Origin: Streptomyces sp. HUAS MG91
Lineage (GTDB): Bacteria; Actinomycetota; Actinomycetes; Streptomycetales; Streptomycetaceae
Assembly: GCF_040529335.1 (NCBI RefSeq)
Contig: NZ_CP159534.1
Coordinates: forward strand, 4,464,001 to 4,528,000
Length of the DNA: 64,000 bases
Direction: 5' to 3'
Shown: piece after piece, positions 23,865 to 32,196 of the stretch
Layout of the letters: every line of letters starts with the position of its first letter
Position numbering within the stretch: position 1 is the first letter of the stretch
Made by a program: the position numbers and the translations under genes
Notes under the pieces: generated by a model
The model's database searches: none
Told to the model about the DNA's origin: nothing
Seen by the model: the letters and a program-made list of their open reading frames with translations, nothing else

Positions 23865-24944
23865 ATGAGGAAAAGGTTTCTTCAGGGCGGCCGCAAAAGG
23901 CTGGCGATCGGCGCTCTCGCGCTTGGATTTCTGGCCTTTTCCGGTGCCGCGGCCGGACAGGTGGCGGGTGCTCTGCCCGCACAGGTGGATGCCTTCAGCG
24001 GCCTGAAGAATCGTCCCGCCGGAGGCAGCGGCACCAATATTCTCCTGATGGGAACGGACAGCCGCGACACCATCACCCGTGCGGAGAAGGAGAAATTCCA
24101 CGCCGGTGGCGTCGCCTGCAATTGCAGTGACTCGATGATGCTGGTCCACCTGTCGCGGAAGCACGACCGGGTCAGCGTGATCAGCCTGCCGCGGGACTCG
24201 CTCACCGAGATCCCCGCGTACCAGGAGCCCGACGGCACGACCCGTGAGGCGCACCCGGCGAAGATCAACGCCGCGTACGCGGAAGGCGGCGCACCGCTCG
24301 CCGTGGCGACGGTCGAATCCATGACCGGGATGCGCGTCGACCACTTCCTGCAGATCGACTTCCGCCGGTTCATCGACGGCGTCGACGCGGTCGACGGCGT
24401 GACCGTGTGCACCAAGCGCCGGCTCTCGGACTCGGCCACGAAGCTGAACCTCGCCCCCGGGCGCCACCGCCTCGCCGGTGGACCGTCCCTCCAGTACGTG
24501 CGCTCGCGCCATCTGGACACCAGCGCCGACCTGGGACGCGTACAGCGCCAGCAGCGGTTCCTCGTCAACGCCCTGCGCGGCGCCGGGCTGAAGAAGACCC
24601 TCGCCGACCCGGCGAAGGCGGCCGGCCTGGCCAGGACGCTGCTCGGCTCGGCCTCGGTCGACCAGGGCTTCACCGCGTCCGATCTCATCGCCCTCGCCCG
24701 GGAACTGCGGCGCATCCCGCTCAAGGACATGGAGTTCGGGACGGTGCCCATCGCCGGGTTCAACGAGCTGATCCCGGACGTGGGCTCCACGCTGCGCTGG
24801 GACCGGGAGCGCGCCGACCGGCTCTTCGCGACGCTCCGCGAGGACCGCCAGGTGACGAAGCCCGGCTCCCGGACCCAGCCTCTCGACCCGCCGCGCCTCC
24901 AGGACCAGCCCGTCGTGCGCGGGGACAAGTACGCCTGCGCGTGA
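23865..24944 (+). CDS. LytR-CpsA-Psr (LCP) family glycopolymer transferase
   Basis: LCP proteins attach lipid-linked glycopolymers (teichoic acids, polysaccharides) to peptidoglycan. The 359-residue protein has an N-terminal membrane anchor (about 10-32, LAIGALALGFLAFSGAAAGQ). The LCP domain contains NILLMGTDSRDTI, HLSRKHDRVSVISLPRDS (catalytic Arg and Asp region), KINAAYAEGGAPLAVATVES, DHFLQIDFRRFIDGVDAVDG and YVRSRHLDTSADLGRVQRQQ. It lies between the second and third rodlins in the same direction, close to a polysaccharide locus, so it could anchor that polymer to the wall. ATG 23865 with GGAGAG upstream. Confidence 0.93.
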   Translation: MRKRFLQGGRKRLAIGALALGFLAFSGAAAGQVAGALPAQVDAFSGLKNRPAGGSGTNILLMGTDSRDTITRAEKEKFHAGGVACNCSDSMMLVHLSRKHDRVSVISLPRDSLTEIPAYQEPDGTTREAHPAKINAAYAEGGAPLAVATVESMTGMRVDHFLQIDFRRFIDGVDAVDGVTVCTKRRLSDSATKLNLAPGRHRLAGGPSLQYVRSRHLDTSADLGRVQRQQRFLVNALRGAGLKKTLADPAKAAGLARTLLGSASVDQGFTASDLIALARELRRIPLKDMEFGTVPIAGFNELIPDVGSTLRWDRERADRLFATLREDRQVTKPGSRTQPLDPPRLQDQPVVRGDKYACA

Positions 24945-25058
24945 CGTGCGCCCTCGGCGCGCTGGGCCGAACGGGTCGCGCTTCGCAACCGTCCGATTCC
25001 TCATCAGTTGATCAAGTGTGGCTCCGCAACCGGAGTTCGTTCAGTGAAGGGAAAACAC

Positions 25059-25469
25059 ATGAAGCAGAAGCTGTGGGCCTCCGCAACGCTCGCCGTGTCC
25101 GTCGCCGGTCTGTCGGCCGTGGCCGCCCCGCAGGCGCTGGCCATCGGTGACGACGGCGGCACGACGTCCATCAGCGGCAACGGTGCGGAGCAGGCGTACG
25201 GGAACTCCGCGACCCACGGCGACATGAGCCCGCAGCTCGGCCTCGTCCAGGGCTCGCTGAACAAGCCCTGCATCGGTCTGCCGGCCAAGGCCAACCTCGG
25301 TTCGCTCGTCGGCGTCGTGCCGATCGCCGTCCAGGACATCCCGGTCCTGTCGGCGCCGCAGAACCAGCAGTGCACCGAGAACTCCACCCAGGCCAAGGGC
25401 GACGAGCCGCTGTCGCACGTCCTGGACGACATCCCGGTCCTGTCCGGCAACGGTGCCGCGAACCACTGA
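25059..25469 (+). CDS. Rodlin, third copy
   Basis: A 136-residue rodlin with the same length as the other two. The signal begins [20 protein letters not shown] and ends near ALA. The mature part has [56 protein letters not shown] and [20 protein letters not shown]. The mature part resembles both others, while its signal peptide and upstream sequence are different, so it may have its own expression pattern. ATG 25059 has GAAGGGAAAA upstream. It ends at a strong terminator. Confidence 0.93.
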   Translation: MKQKLWASATLAVSVAGLSAVAAPQALAIGDDGGTTSISGNGAEQAYGNSATHGDMSPQLGLVQGSLNKPCIGLPAKANLGSLVGVVPIAVQDIPVLSAPQNQQCTENSTQAKGDEPLSHVLDDIPVLSGNGAANH

Positions 25470-25523
25470 ATGACCTGAGGGGAGGGCAGCCGCCGCTGCG
25501 CGGCTGCCCCTCTTCCGGCCCCG

Positions 25524-25572
25524 GGCACGACGACGGCGGCGGATCACTTCGATCCGCCGCCGTCGTCGTGCC
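25524..25572. terminator. Very long perfect hairpin terminator
   Basis: A 22-bp perfect inverted repeat with a 5-nt loop (25524-25545 and 25551-25572), beginning GGCACGACGACGGCGG. A weaker stem (GGGCAGCCG/CGGCTGCCC) precedes it near 25486-25508. Serves the convergent rodlin and secreted-protein genes. Confidence 0.88.
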
Positions 25573-25580
25573 GTGGGGTC

Positions 25581-25868
25581 CTACTGGACCGAGGGGAGCG
25601 CGTTCGTCACCGGCGCCACCAGGTCGGTGAGCTGGTGCAGTTCGTTCAGCCGGTTGAGCCCGCCGAGCTGGGCCGTGGTGCTGGGCACCCCCGCACGCTG
25701 CTCCTCGGGGATCGCCATCGTCGACACCGAGTCGAGCGTCGCGGTCGGGGAGATGGCTTCGCCGTCACCGCCGAGCGGAAGGGGAGCGGCACCGGCCGTC
25801 GGCACCGCGATCGCGGTGGCACCGACGGCGAGCAGGACGGCGGTCATGGCGCGTCGAGTTGAGGTCAT
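25581..25868 (-). CDS. Small secreted protein of unknown function
   Basis: A 95-residue protein with a signal peptide (MTSTRRAMTAVLLAVGATAI, cleavage near AGA-AP at about residue 28). The mature part has PLPLGGDGEAISPTATLDSV, then QLGGLNRLNELHQLTDLVAP and VTNALPSVQ, an amphipathic Leu-rich end without Cys. It resembles other small secreted proteins encoded near chaplins and rodlins, but no family is recognised. ATG 25868 with AGGGG upstream. It closes the surface-protein island. Confidence 0.72.
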   Translation of the reverse strand: MTSTRRAMTAVLLAVGATAIAVPTAGAAPLPLGGDGEAISPTATLDSVSTMAIPEEQRAGVPSTTAQLGGLNRLNELHQLTDLVAPVTNALPSVQ

Positions 25869-26028
25869 GCCCCTACAACGGTGCGCCCGTCCGGGCAGAT
25901 ACGGGGGCCGGAGGGTGCCCACCCGTCAGGTCTAAGCGGCGACCGGCCTGTTCGGTTCCGGTGTCCGCCCGGCTTCGGCGCGGCACAGGGGTGCCGTACG
26001 GGTGTAGGGGCCACGTACGCTCCGCGGC

Positions 26029-26748
26029 ATGGCGGGTGAGGTGGCGCTGGCTCTGGTCGTGGCGGTCGCGGGATGCGTGCAGTGGCTGACGGGGATGGGG
26101 TTCGCGCTGGTCGCCGCGCCCGCCCTGGCGCTGCTGCTCGGGCCCGCCGACGGGGTGCTGCTCGCCATCTGCGCCGGGGGAGTGGTGAGTTGTGCCGGGC
26201 TCGTGGGCGGGTGGCGGCGGGTGCGGCCGCGGGACATGGTGCCGTTCGTGGCGGCGGCCGTGTGCACGGTGCCGGTCGGTACGTGGACGGCGACGCGGCT
26301 GTCCGAACCGGTGCTGATGGTGGTGTTCGGCTCGCTGGTGTGCGTGGCGGTGGGGCTGGTCGCGCGGGGCGCCCGGATGCCGGGGCTCGGCGGGACCGGG
26401 GGCGCGGTGGTCGCCGGGGGAGCGGGCGGGTTCATGAACGCGGCGGCCGGGGTCGGCGGGCCGCCGTTCTCCCTGTACGCCGTGAACGCGGGCTGGCCCA
26501 TGCGGGAGTTCGTGCCGAACGCGCAGTTCTACGGGGTGGTGGTCAACGTCGTGTCGGTCGCCTCCGGAGGGCTGCCGGGGCTGGGGGCGCGGGCGTGGGC
26601 GGTGGCCGGCGGGGCGCTGTTCGTGGGGGCGCTGGTGGGGCGGGGGCTGGCCGGGCGGGTGCCGGAGCGGGGGATGCGGTGGCTTGTTCTGGGGTTGGCC
26701 CTGGTGGGCGGGGTTGTCGCGCTGGGGAAGGGGGTGTGGGGGTTGTAG
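26029..26748 (+). CDS. TSUP (TauE/SafE) family membrane permease
   Basis: A 239-residue polytopic protein with about seven or eight hydrophobic segments. The paired repeats show the TSUP hallmark: a first half starting LALVVAVAGCVQWLTGMGFA, and a second half with GGFMNAAAGVGGPPFSLYAV. The GxGGPP motif is typical. TSUP proteins move sulfite, sulfoacetate or other anions across the membrane. No operon partner is visible, and the next gene is on the same strand after 155 bp. ATG 26029; codon bias is strong from the start. Confidence 0.88.
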   Translation: MAGEVALALVVAVAGCVQWLTGMGFALVAAPALALLLGPADGVLLAICAGGVVSCAGLVGGWRRVRPRDMVPFVAAAVCTVPVGTWTATRLSEPVLMVVFGSLVCVAVGLVARGARMPGLGGTGGAVVAGGAGGFMNAAAGVGGPPFSLYAVNAGWPMREFVPNAQFYGVVVNVVSVASGGLPGLGARAWAVAGGALFVGALVGRGLAGRVPERGMRWLVLGLALVGGVVALGKGVWGL

Positions 26749-26903
26749 TGGGAGTGCGGCTCTCGTCGTGGTTGCTCGCGCAGTTCCCCGCGCCCCTGGA
26801 GACGCGCACTACGCGCGCGATCTCCATCGGCTCAACAGATACTGCGGGCTTGTGGCGCAGGGGTCAGGCTGCCAGTGACCGAATCTGAGGCCGGAGGTAG
26901 GGC

Positions 26904-28124
26904 ATGGCAGCGGCGAGACGCCTTCTTCTGGGGAGCCTGCTCCCCCTCGTCACGATCGTGGCGACGGGCTGCGGCTCGGGCCAGGCGCACGACAGCGGCG
27001 CGCAGGCCGTGGCCGCGCCGCCCCGGGCCGCCGGCGGGGCGTTCACCCACCCCGGCGTGTTCGTCGGCACGGACCAGCTGACGGCCGTCCGCGACCACGT
27101 GGCCCGCAAGGAAGAGCCGTGGCTGTCGGCGTACCGGGAGATGAGCCGCAGCAAGTACGCCGCGCTCGACTACGAGCCCAAGGCGTACGAGACCGTGGAG
27201 TGCCCGCCCGACACCCGCCCGGGGCAGGGCTGCGTCGAGGAGCGCGAGGACGCCATCGCCGCGTACACCCAGGCCCTGCTGTGGAACATCACCCGGGACA
27301 AGGCCCACGCCGAGAAGGCCGTGGAGATCATGGACGCCTGGTCGGACAAGGTGAAGCGGCACACCGAGGGCAACGCCGGGCTCCAGACCGCCTGGGCCGG
27401 AAGCTCCTGGGCCAAGGCCGCCGAGCTGACGCAGTACACGTACGACGGCTGGCCGGACGGGCAGGAGCTGAAGTTCCAGCGGATGCTGCGCGAGGTGTAC
27501 CTGCCCGTGGTGCAGCCCGGATCCGCCGACTTCAACGGCAACTGGGACCTCGTCATGGCCGACGCCACCATGAACATCGCCGTCCACCTCAACGACCACA
27601 AGGCCTTCGACAAGGCCGTGCACCACTTCCGCTCGCGCGTGCCCGCCTACTTCTACCTCTCCTCGGACGGACCGCTGCCGGTCAAGCCCGAGGGCAGCGG
27701 CATCGACACCCCGGCGAAGCTGCACACGTACTGGTTCGGGCAGACCACCTTCAAGGACGGCCTCTCCCAGGAGACCTGCCGCAACTTCAAGCACGCCAGC
27801 TACTCGCTCGCCGCCACCTCGCACATCGCCGAGACCGCCTGGCACCAGGGCGTCGACCTGTACGGCGAGGTGAAGGACCGGCTCAGGGCGGCCCTGGAGT
27901 TCCACTCCAAGTACCAGCTCGGCGCCGCCGCCCCGTCCTGGCTGTGCGGCGGCAAGGTGCAGCGGGACATGGGGCCCGACACCGAGGTCGGCCTCAGCCA
28001 CCTGCGCGGCCGCCTGAAGATGGACCTTCCGCAGACCGAGAGGCTGACCCGCAAGGAGCGGCCCGAGGGCACGGACGACCTGTTCGTGGCCTGGGAGACC
28101 CTGACCCACGCGACCGCCGCCTGA
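26904..28124 (+). CDS. Alginate-lyase-family lipoprotein
   Basis: A 406-residue exported protein with a lipoprotein signal: hydrophobic LLLGSLLPLVTIVATGCGSG with the lipobox Cys at about residue 23. The rest matches the alpha-helical toroid of the alginate lyase family: TYDGWPDGQELKFQRMLREV, NWDLVMADATMNIAVHLND, and TYWFGQTTFKDGLSQETCRN followed by KHASYSLAATSHIAETAW. The conserved Asn/Trp, His and Tyr patches are in the expected order. It probably cleaves or binds an acidic polysaccharide outside the cell; alginate itself is not assured. It lies 5 kb from the polysaccharide genes and could act on their product, which is inference. Confidence 0.85.
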   Translation: MAAARRLLLGSLLPLVTIVATGCGSGQAHDSGAQAVAAPPRAAGGAFTHPGVFVGTDQLTAVRDHVARKEEPWLSAYREMSRSKYAALDYEPKAYETVECPPDTRPGQGCVEEREDAIAAYTQALLWNITRDKAHAEKAVEIMDAWSDKVKRHTEGNAGLQTAWAGSSWAKAAELTQYTYDGWPDGQELKFQRMLREVYLPVVQPGSADFNGNWDLVMADATMNIAVHLNDHKAFDKAVHHFRSRVPAYFYLSSDGPLPVKPEGSGIDTPAKLHTYWFGQTTFKDGLSQETCRNFKHASYSLAATSHIAETAWHQGVDLYGEVKDRLRAALEFHSKYQLGAAAPSWLCGGKVQRDMGPDTEVGLSHLRGRLKMDLPQTERLTRKERPEGTDDLFVAWETLTHATAA

Positions 28125-28171
28125 CGGATTCGCGTTCTGCCGCCCTCATGACGTAGAGTCGGGTTCACCGA

Positions 28172-28245
28172 CGCGGGGTGGAGCAGCTCGGTAGCTCGCT
28201 GGGCTCATAACCCAGAGGTCGCAGGTTCAAATCCTGTCCCCGCTA
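28172..28245 (+). tRNA. tRNA-fMet (initiator, anticodon CAT)
   Basis: A 74-nt cloverleaf with anticodon CAT in the loop CTCATAA. Three consecutive G-C pairs in the anticodon stem (GGG/CCC) and a non-paired first position (C1 opposite T72) identify the initiator. The D loop has AGCTCGGTAGCT and the T loop GGTTCAAATCC. The CCA end is not encoded. Confidence 0.95.
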
Positions 28246-28250
28246 CTGAC

Positions 28251-28293
28251 AGCCGAGGCCGGAATCTCATCGAGATTCCGGCCTCGGCTCTTT
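28251..28293 (+). terminator. Intrinsic terminator downstream of tRNA-fMet
   Basis: A perfect 18-bp stem with a 3-nt loop (28251-28268 and 28272-28289, AGCCGAGGCCGGAATCTC) followed by TTTC. One of the strongest hairpins in the window. Confidence 0.92.
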
Positions 28294-28401
28294 CGTGTGC
28301 TCGTCCCCCGTACGGCCCACACCAGGTCGCCGCCGCCGCGCTCCCCGGGAAACCTTGACAAGACGCCGGAAACCGGGCGCGGACGTGGCAGGAGACGAGC
28401 G

Positions 28402-29511
28402 GTGGGGAAGCGCGGAGGACGGCACAGATCGGTGGCGGACAGCAGGGGGACCCGGTGGTTCCTGCGGGTGCTGCCCGTCCTGCTGATCCTGGGCGGCGCC
28501 TGCTACGAGTACGTCACCCCCTCCGGCTTCTCCGGGGCCCCGCTGTTCAGCGCGGCGCCGCTGGTCACCGCCCCGTTCTTCTCGCTGCGCAGCACGATCC
28601 TGGCCGGACTCGGATCGGTCCTCGCCATCCTCGTCGTCCACTTCAGATACACGCAGCGGGTCGGCACCGACATCGTCACCGAGATGGCGACCGTGGCCAC
28701 CGTCTGCGTGCTCGCCTGCTTCATCAACCAGATCGTGCGGCGCGGCAACGAACAGCTGGACTCCGCGCGGCGGATCGCCCAGGCCGCCCAGTTCGCCGTG
28801 CTGCCCGAACCGGCCGACCGGATCGGCGGCCTCGCCATCGCCGCGCGCTACGAGGCCGCGCAGGCCGGCGCCTTCATCGGCGGTGACCTGTACGCCGTCC
28901 AGGACACCCCGCACGGGGTGCGCATCGTCGTCGGGGACGTGCGCGGCAAGGGCATGGGCGCGGTCTCCGCCGTCGCCGTCGTCATCGGGGCGTTCCGGGA
29001 GGCCGCCGAGCAGGAGGGCAGCCTGGAGGCGGTCGCCCTGCGCCTGGAGCGGGCGCTGGCCCGCGAGGGCACCCGGCGCGACGGCATCGACGACTTCGAG
29101 GGCTTCACCACCGCCGTGCTCGCCGAGATCCCGCACGGCGAGCAGCGCGTCCGCATCGTCAACCGCGGCCATCCCGAGCCGATCCTGCTGCTCGGCGACG
29201 GCACCGTCCGGATGATCCCGATCGTCGACGGCGTGGGGGCGCTGCCGCTCGGCATGGGCGAGCTCGGCTCCTGGCCGGACCGGGTCGCCGAGGCCGAGTT
29301 CCCCGCCGGGGCCACACTGCTGCTCTACACCGACGGGCTATCCGAGGCGCGCGACGCGGAGGGCGTCTTCTACGACCCGGCGGCCCGCCTCGCCGGGCGG
29401 ATCTTCCCCGGTCCCGACGAACTGCTCCTCTCGCTCGCGGCGGAGGTGCGCGCGCACACCGGGGGCGGCGCGACGGACGACATGGCGCTGCTCGCGGTGC
29501 GAAGGCCGTGA
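28402..29511 (+). CDS. Membrane-bound PP2C-type (SpoIIE/RsbU) serine/threonine phosphatase
   Basis: A 369-residue protein. Three to four membrane segments lie at about 20-110 (FLRVLPVLLILGGACYEYVT, STILAGLGSVLAILVV, VATVCVLACFINQIV). The SpoIIE-type PP2C domain follows: FIGGDLYAV (metal Asp), VVGDVRGKGMGAVSAVAVVI, GFTTAVLAEIPHGEQRVRIV, NRGHPEPILLL, LLLYTDGLSEARD and GGATDDMALLAVRR. Such phosphatases act on anti-sigma-factor antagonists. The start GTG 28402 has GGAG 7 nt upstream; a frame extension to 28297 overlaps nothing but lacks such a site. No sensor domain other than the membrane part is attached. Confidence 0.9.
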   Translation: MGKRGGRHRSVADSRGTRWFLRVLPVLLILGGACYEYVTPSGFSGAPLFSAAPLVTAPFFSLRSTILAGLGSVLAILVVHFRYTQRVGTDIVTEMATVATVCVLACFINQIVRRGNEQLDSARRIAQAAQFAVLPEPADRIGGLAIAARYEAAQAGAFIGGDLYAVQDTPHGVRIVVGDVRGKGMGAVSAVAVVIGAFREAAEQEGSLEAVALRLERALAREGTRRDGIDDFEGFTTAVLAEIPHGEQRVRIVNRGHPEPILLLGDGTVRMIPIVDGVGALPLGMGELGSWPDRVAEAEFPAGATLLLYTDGLSEARDAEGVFYDPAARLAGRIFPGPDELLLSLAAEVRAHTGGGATDDMALLAVRRP

Positions 29512-29689
29512 CTCTCCGCAGATGCCGCGGATAACAATTGACGAACCGTCAGTTTTCTGGCCGGTTCACGCCCTCGGTCAAGTCGACCCGTTCCGACCGG
29601 CCTTGACCCGTTAAATCCTGGCCAAAGTCGTGAACGATCAGTAGGAACAGCTTGGAATTACTGTCGGCTGTCTATTAACGTTCGATAAC

Positions 29690-29855
29690 GCAGCGCGGTC
29701 GTCCCAGCCGTCACCAGCGACGGCTCCGCGCGCACGCGCTTAATCCCGCAAGGGAGCCGGGGAACCACCAACTTGGGGTGAATCGGGCATCTTTGGGTGC
29801 TCGTAGGAGACCTTCCTGCTCCGAACCCGTCAGCTAACCCGGTAGGCGAGAAGGA
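29690..29855 (+). promoter_or_regulatory. c-di-AMP (ydaO/yuaA) riboswitch in the leader of the M23 peptidase gene
   Basis: The leader has the conserved blocks of the ydaO class: TTAATCCCGCAAGGGAGCCG with GGGAACCACCAACTTGGGGT and GAATC, then CCGAACCCGTCAGCTAACCC and GGTAGGCGAG. The aptamer ends about 10 nt before the ribosome-binding site (AAGGAG at 29859-29864). In Streptomyces this class represses cell-wall hydrolase genes when c-di-AMP is high. The exact 5' boundary is uncertain. The rest of 29512-29689 holds AT-richer sequence likely to include the promoter, with no gene seen. Confidence 0.93.
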
Positions 29856-29874
29856 AGGAAAGGAGAGCGCCCCC

Positions 29875-30909
29875 GTGGCGTCGAACCGGCCTGCCCCCGA
29901 GTTCTCCTCACTGAATGACCCGTCGAACGACGCGTTCGGCCCCCAGCCCGAGAGCTGGGAGGAGTGGAACCCCACCGAGGAGTCCGTCCGCCCCGTCCGC
30001 GGCAGGCACCGCGTGGCCCGGCAGCGCGGAGGTCTCGCGCGCAGCTCCACCGTTCTGGGCGTCGGCGTGATCGCCGCCGTCGGCGCGGGCGGCATCGCCA
30101 CCGCGCAGGGCGGCAAGCCCCCCGTGCACATCTCCATGCCCGACCTGTCCTCCGTCAAGGACTCGCTGCCCGAGGCCAAGTCGCTGCCCGGCGTCGGCGC
30201 GCTCATATCCGACGGCTCCGACAGCTCCGACGCCACCGCCGCCGCCCCGCTCACCACGGTCGGCAACGGCACGTCGGACGCGGGCGAGGCGCTGCGCACC
30301 CGGATCCTGGCCCAGGCCGAGACCCAGCAGGACGCCGCCGACGCCGCCGCCAAGCAGGCCGCTGAGGAAGCCGCCGCGCAGCAGGCCGCCGACGAGGCCG
30401 TCGCCAAGAAGGAGGCGGCCGACAAGAAGGCCGCCGCCGAGAAGAAGAAGGCGGCGGAGGAGGCCAAGAAGAAGGCCGAGGCCGAGCGCCTCGCCAAGCT
30501 GGCCAAGAGCTACAAGCTCCCCGTCGCCTCCTACACGGTCACCGGCACCTTCGGGCAGCCCGGCGCCATGTGGTCCTCCGGCTATCACACGGGCCTGGAC
30601 TTCGCCGCTTCCACGGGTACCCCGATCTACGCGATCCACTCCGGCACCGTCACCGAGGCCGGCTGGGCGGGCGCGTACGGCTACCGCACGGTCATCACCC
30701 TCGACGACGGCACCGAGCTGTGGTTCTGCCACCAGTCGTCGATCAACGTCAGCGCCGGCCAGAAGGTCACCACCGGCGATGTCATCGGCCGCGTGGGCGC
30801 CACCGGCAATGTCACCGGACCCCACCTCCACCTGGAGGTCCACCCGGGCGGGGACGCCACCGGCATCGACCCCGCCGCGTGGCTGCGCGACCGGGGCCTG
30901 ACCCCCTGA
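29875..30909 (+). CDS. Secreted M23 family peptidoglycan endopeptidase
   Basis: A 344-residue protein. A cytoplasmic head of about 60 residues precedes a membrane or signal segment (STVLGVGVIAAVGAGGIATA). A long Ala/Lys/Glu-rich coiled-coil follows at about 145-210 (AADAAAKQAAEEAAAQQAAD, then KKAAAEKKKAAEEAKKKAEA). The M23 (LytM) domain occupies the C-terminal 125 residues: YHTGLDFAA (zinc His and Asp), ELWFCHQSS and PHLHLEVHP (catalytic and zinc His). It should cut peptidoglycan cross-bridges during growth or germination. GTG 29875 lies behind AAGGAG. Expression is likely governed by the c-di-AMP riboswitch upstream. Confidence 0.93.
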   Translation: MASNRPAPEFSSLNDPSNDAFGPQPESWEEWNPTEESVRPVRGRHRVARQRGGLARSSTVLGVGVIAAVGAGGIATAQGGKPPVHISMPDLSSVKDSLPEAKSLPGVGALISDGSDSSDATAAAPLTTVGNGTSDAGEALRTRILAQAETQQDAADAAAKQAAEEAAAQQAADEAVAKKEAADKKAAAEKKKAAEEAKKKAEAERLAKLAKSYKLPVASYTVTGTFGQPGAMWSSGYHTGLDFAASTGTPIYAIHSGTVTEAGWAGAYGYRTVITLDDGTELWFCHQSSINVSAGQKVTTGDVIGRVGATGNVTGPHLHLEVHPGGDATGIDPAAWLRDRGLTP

Positions 30910-30941
30910 GCGGCCGGTCCGCCGGAATCCTCTGATGCTCC

Positions 30942-30985
30942 GGCGGTCCTGGCGGCAACCCCCCGACGCCAGGGCCGCCGGTTTT
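30942..30985 (+). terminator. Intrinsic terminator downstream of the M23 peptidase
   Basis: Arms 30942-30954 (GGCGGTCCTGGCG) and 30967-30979 pair with one wobble, followed by GGTTTT. A smaller stem (CCGCCGGA/TCCGGCGG, 30919-30946) overlaps its 5' side. Confidence 0.82.
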
Positions 30986-31054
30986 GCCTGCCCTTGAGAC
31001 GCGTACCGCCGGATCCATGGAATGCCGCGCTCCGGAAGGGCGTTGAAACAGAGC

Positions 31055-32008
31055 ATGACTTCTTCTGTGCTTCGCCCCCTGGGCTCTTCCGGTCTCGACG
31101 TCTTCCCGCTCTGCCTCGGCGGCAATGTCTTCGGCTTCACCGCCGACGAGGCCGCGAGCTTCGAGGTGCTCGACGCCTATGTCGCGGGCGGCGGCAACTT
31201 CATCGACACCGCCGACTCCTACTCGTCCTGGGCGCCGGGCAACAAGGGCGGCGAGTCCGAGACCCTCATCGGCCGGTGGGCCAAGGCGCGCGGGCGGCGC
31301 GACGACGTGGTCATCGCCACCAAGGTCGGCCGCCACCCGGACTTCCCCGGCCTGCGCGGCGACAACATCAAGGCCGCCGCCGACGCCTCGCTGCGCCGCC
31401 TCGACACCGACTACATCGACCTCTACTACACGCACTTCGACGACGACGAGACGATCCCGGTCGAGGAGATCATCGGCGCGCTCGACGAGCTGGTGAAGGC
31501 CGGCAAGGTCCGCCACATCGCCGTCTCCAACATCTCGCCGGAGCGGCTCCAGGAGTCCCTGGACTTCTCCGACCGCGAGGGCCTGGCCCGCTATGTGGCC
31601 ATCCAGCCGCACTACAACCTCGTCTCGCGCGACACCTACGAGGGCGCGCGGCAGGACATCGCCTCGCGCGCGGGCCTGGGCGCCGCCCCGTACTGGTCGC
31701 TGGCCTCGGGCTTCCTGACGGGCAAGTACCGGCCGGGCGTCAGCGTCGACAGCGTCCGCGCCGACAAGGCGGGCGGGTACCTGGAGACCGAGCGCGGGCA
31801 GAAGGTCCTCACCGCGCTCGACGAGGTCGCGCAGGCGCACGGCGCCGAGGTCGCCACCGTCGCCCTGGCCTGGCTCGCCTCCCGGCCCACCGTCACCGCG
31901 CCGATCGCCTCCGCGCGCACCGCCGCGCAGCTCCCGGCGCTGATGGCCGTCGCCGAACTGGAACTGACCGAGGCCGAGCTGGCCCGGCTGACCGAGGCCT
32001 CCGCCTGA
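31055..32008 (+). CDS. Aldo/keto reductase
   Basis: A 317-residue (alpha/beta)8 NADPH-dependent oxidoreductase. It shows FIDTADSYSSWAPGNKGGES (catalytic Asp and Tyr), DDVVIATKVGRHPDFPG (catalytic Lys), DLYYTHFDDDETIPVEEIIG (catalytic His), VRHIAVSNISPERLQ and the C-terminal cofactor-binding loop VTAPIASART. It resembles the general stress/YghZ-like subgroup. Substrate unknown. ATG 31055 gives the usual N-terminus (SSVLRPLGSSGLDVFPLCLG); an ATG at 31022 is also possible. A palindromic element begins 9 nt after the stop. Confidence 0.92.
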   Translation: MTSSVLRPLGSSGLDVFPLCLGGNVFGFTADEAASFEVLDAYVAGGGNFIDTADSYSSWAPGNKGGESETLIGRWAKARGRRDDVVIATKVGRHPDFPGLRGDNIKAAADASLRRLDTDYIDLYYTHFDDDETIPVEEIIGALDELVKAGKVRHIAVSNISPERLQESLDFSDREGLARYVAIQPHYNLVSRDTYEGARQDIASRAGLGAAPYWSLASGFLTGKYRPGVSVDSVRADKAGGYLETERGQKVLTALDEVAQAHGAEVATVALAWLASRPTVTAPIASARTAAQLPALMAVAELELTEAELARLTEASA

Positions 32009-32016
32009 GCGGTGTC

Positions 32017-32196
32017 CTAGGGCGTGTGTCGAAAGTCCCGTCTGCCTCGCGGGGTCTGGCACGCACGCTCGCGGCGTTGCCGAAACGCCCTCATAGCTCC
32101 GCTATGAGGACGCCCCGGCGCCTTGCGATCGCACGCACCAGACCCCGCGAGGCCCGCCCTTCGGGCGAACGACGGGACTTTCGACACACGCCCTAG
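32017..32196. mobile_element. MITE-like palindromic element bounded by CTAG (copy 1)
   Basis: A 180-bp element with perfect 26-bp terminal inverted repeats (32017-32042 and 32171-32196), each ending in CTAG and followed inward by GGCGTGTGTCGAAAGT. The interior is also largely self-complementary, with a central CTCATAGC/GCTATGAG stem. A related element lies at 60965-61145. It encodes nothing. The right CTAG contains the TAG stop of the minus-strand PrsW gene. The short palindromic target suggests mobilisation by a transposase that cuts at CTAG-like sites; this is inference. Confidence 0.8.
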
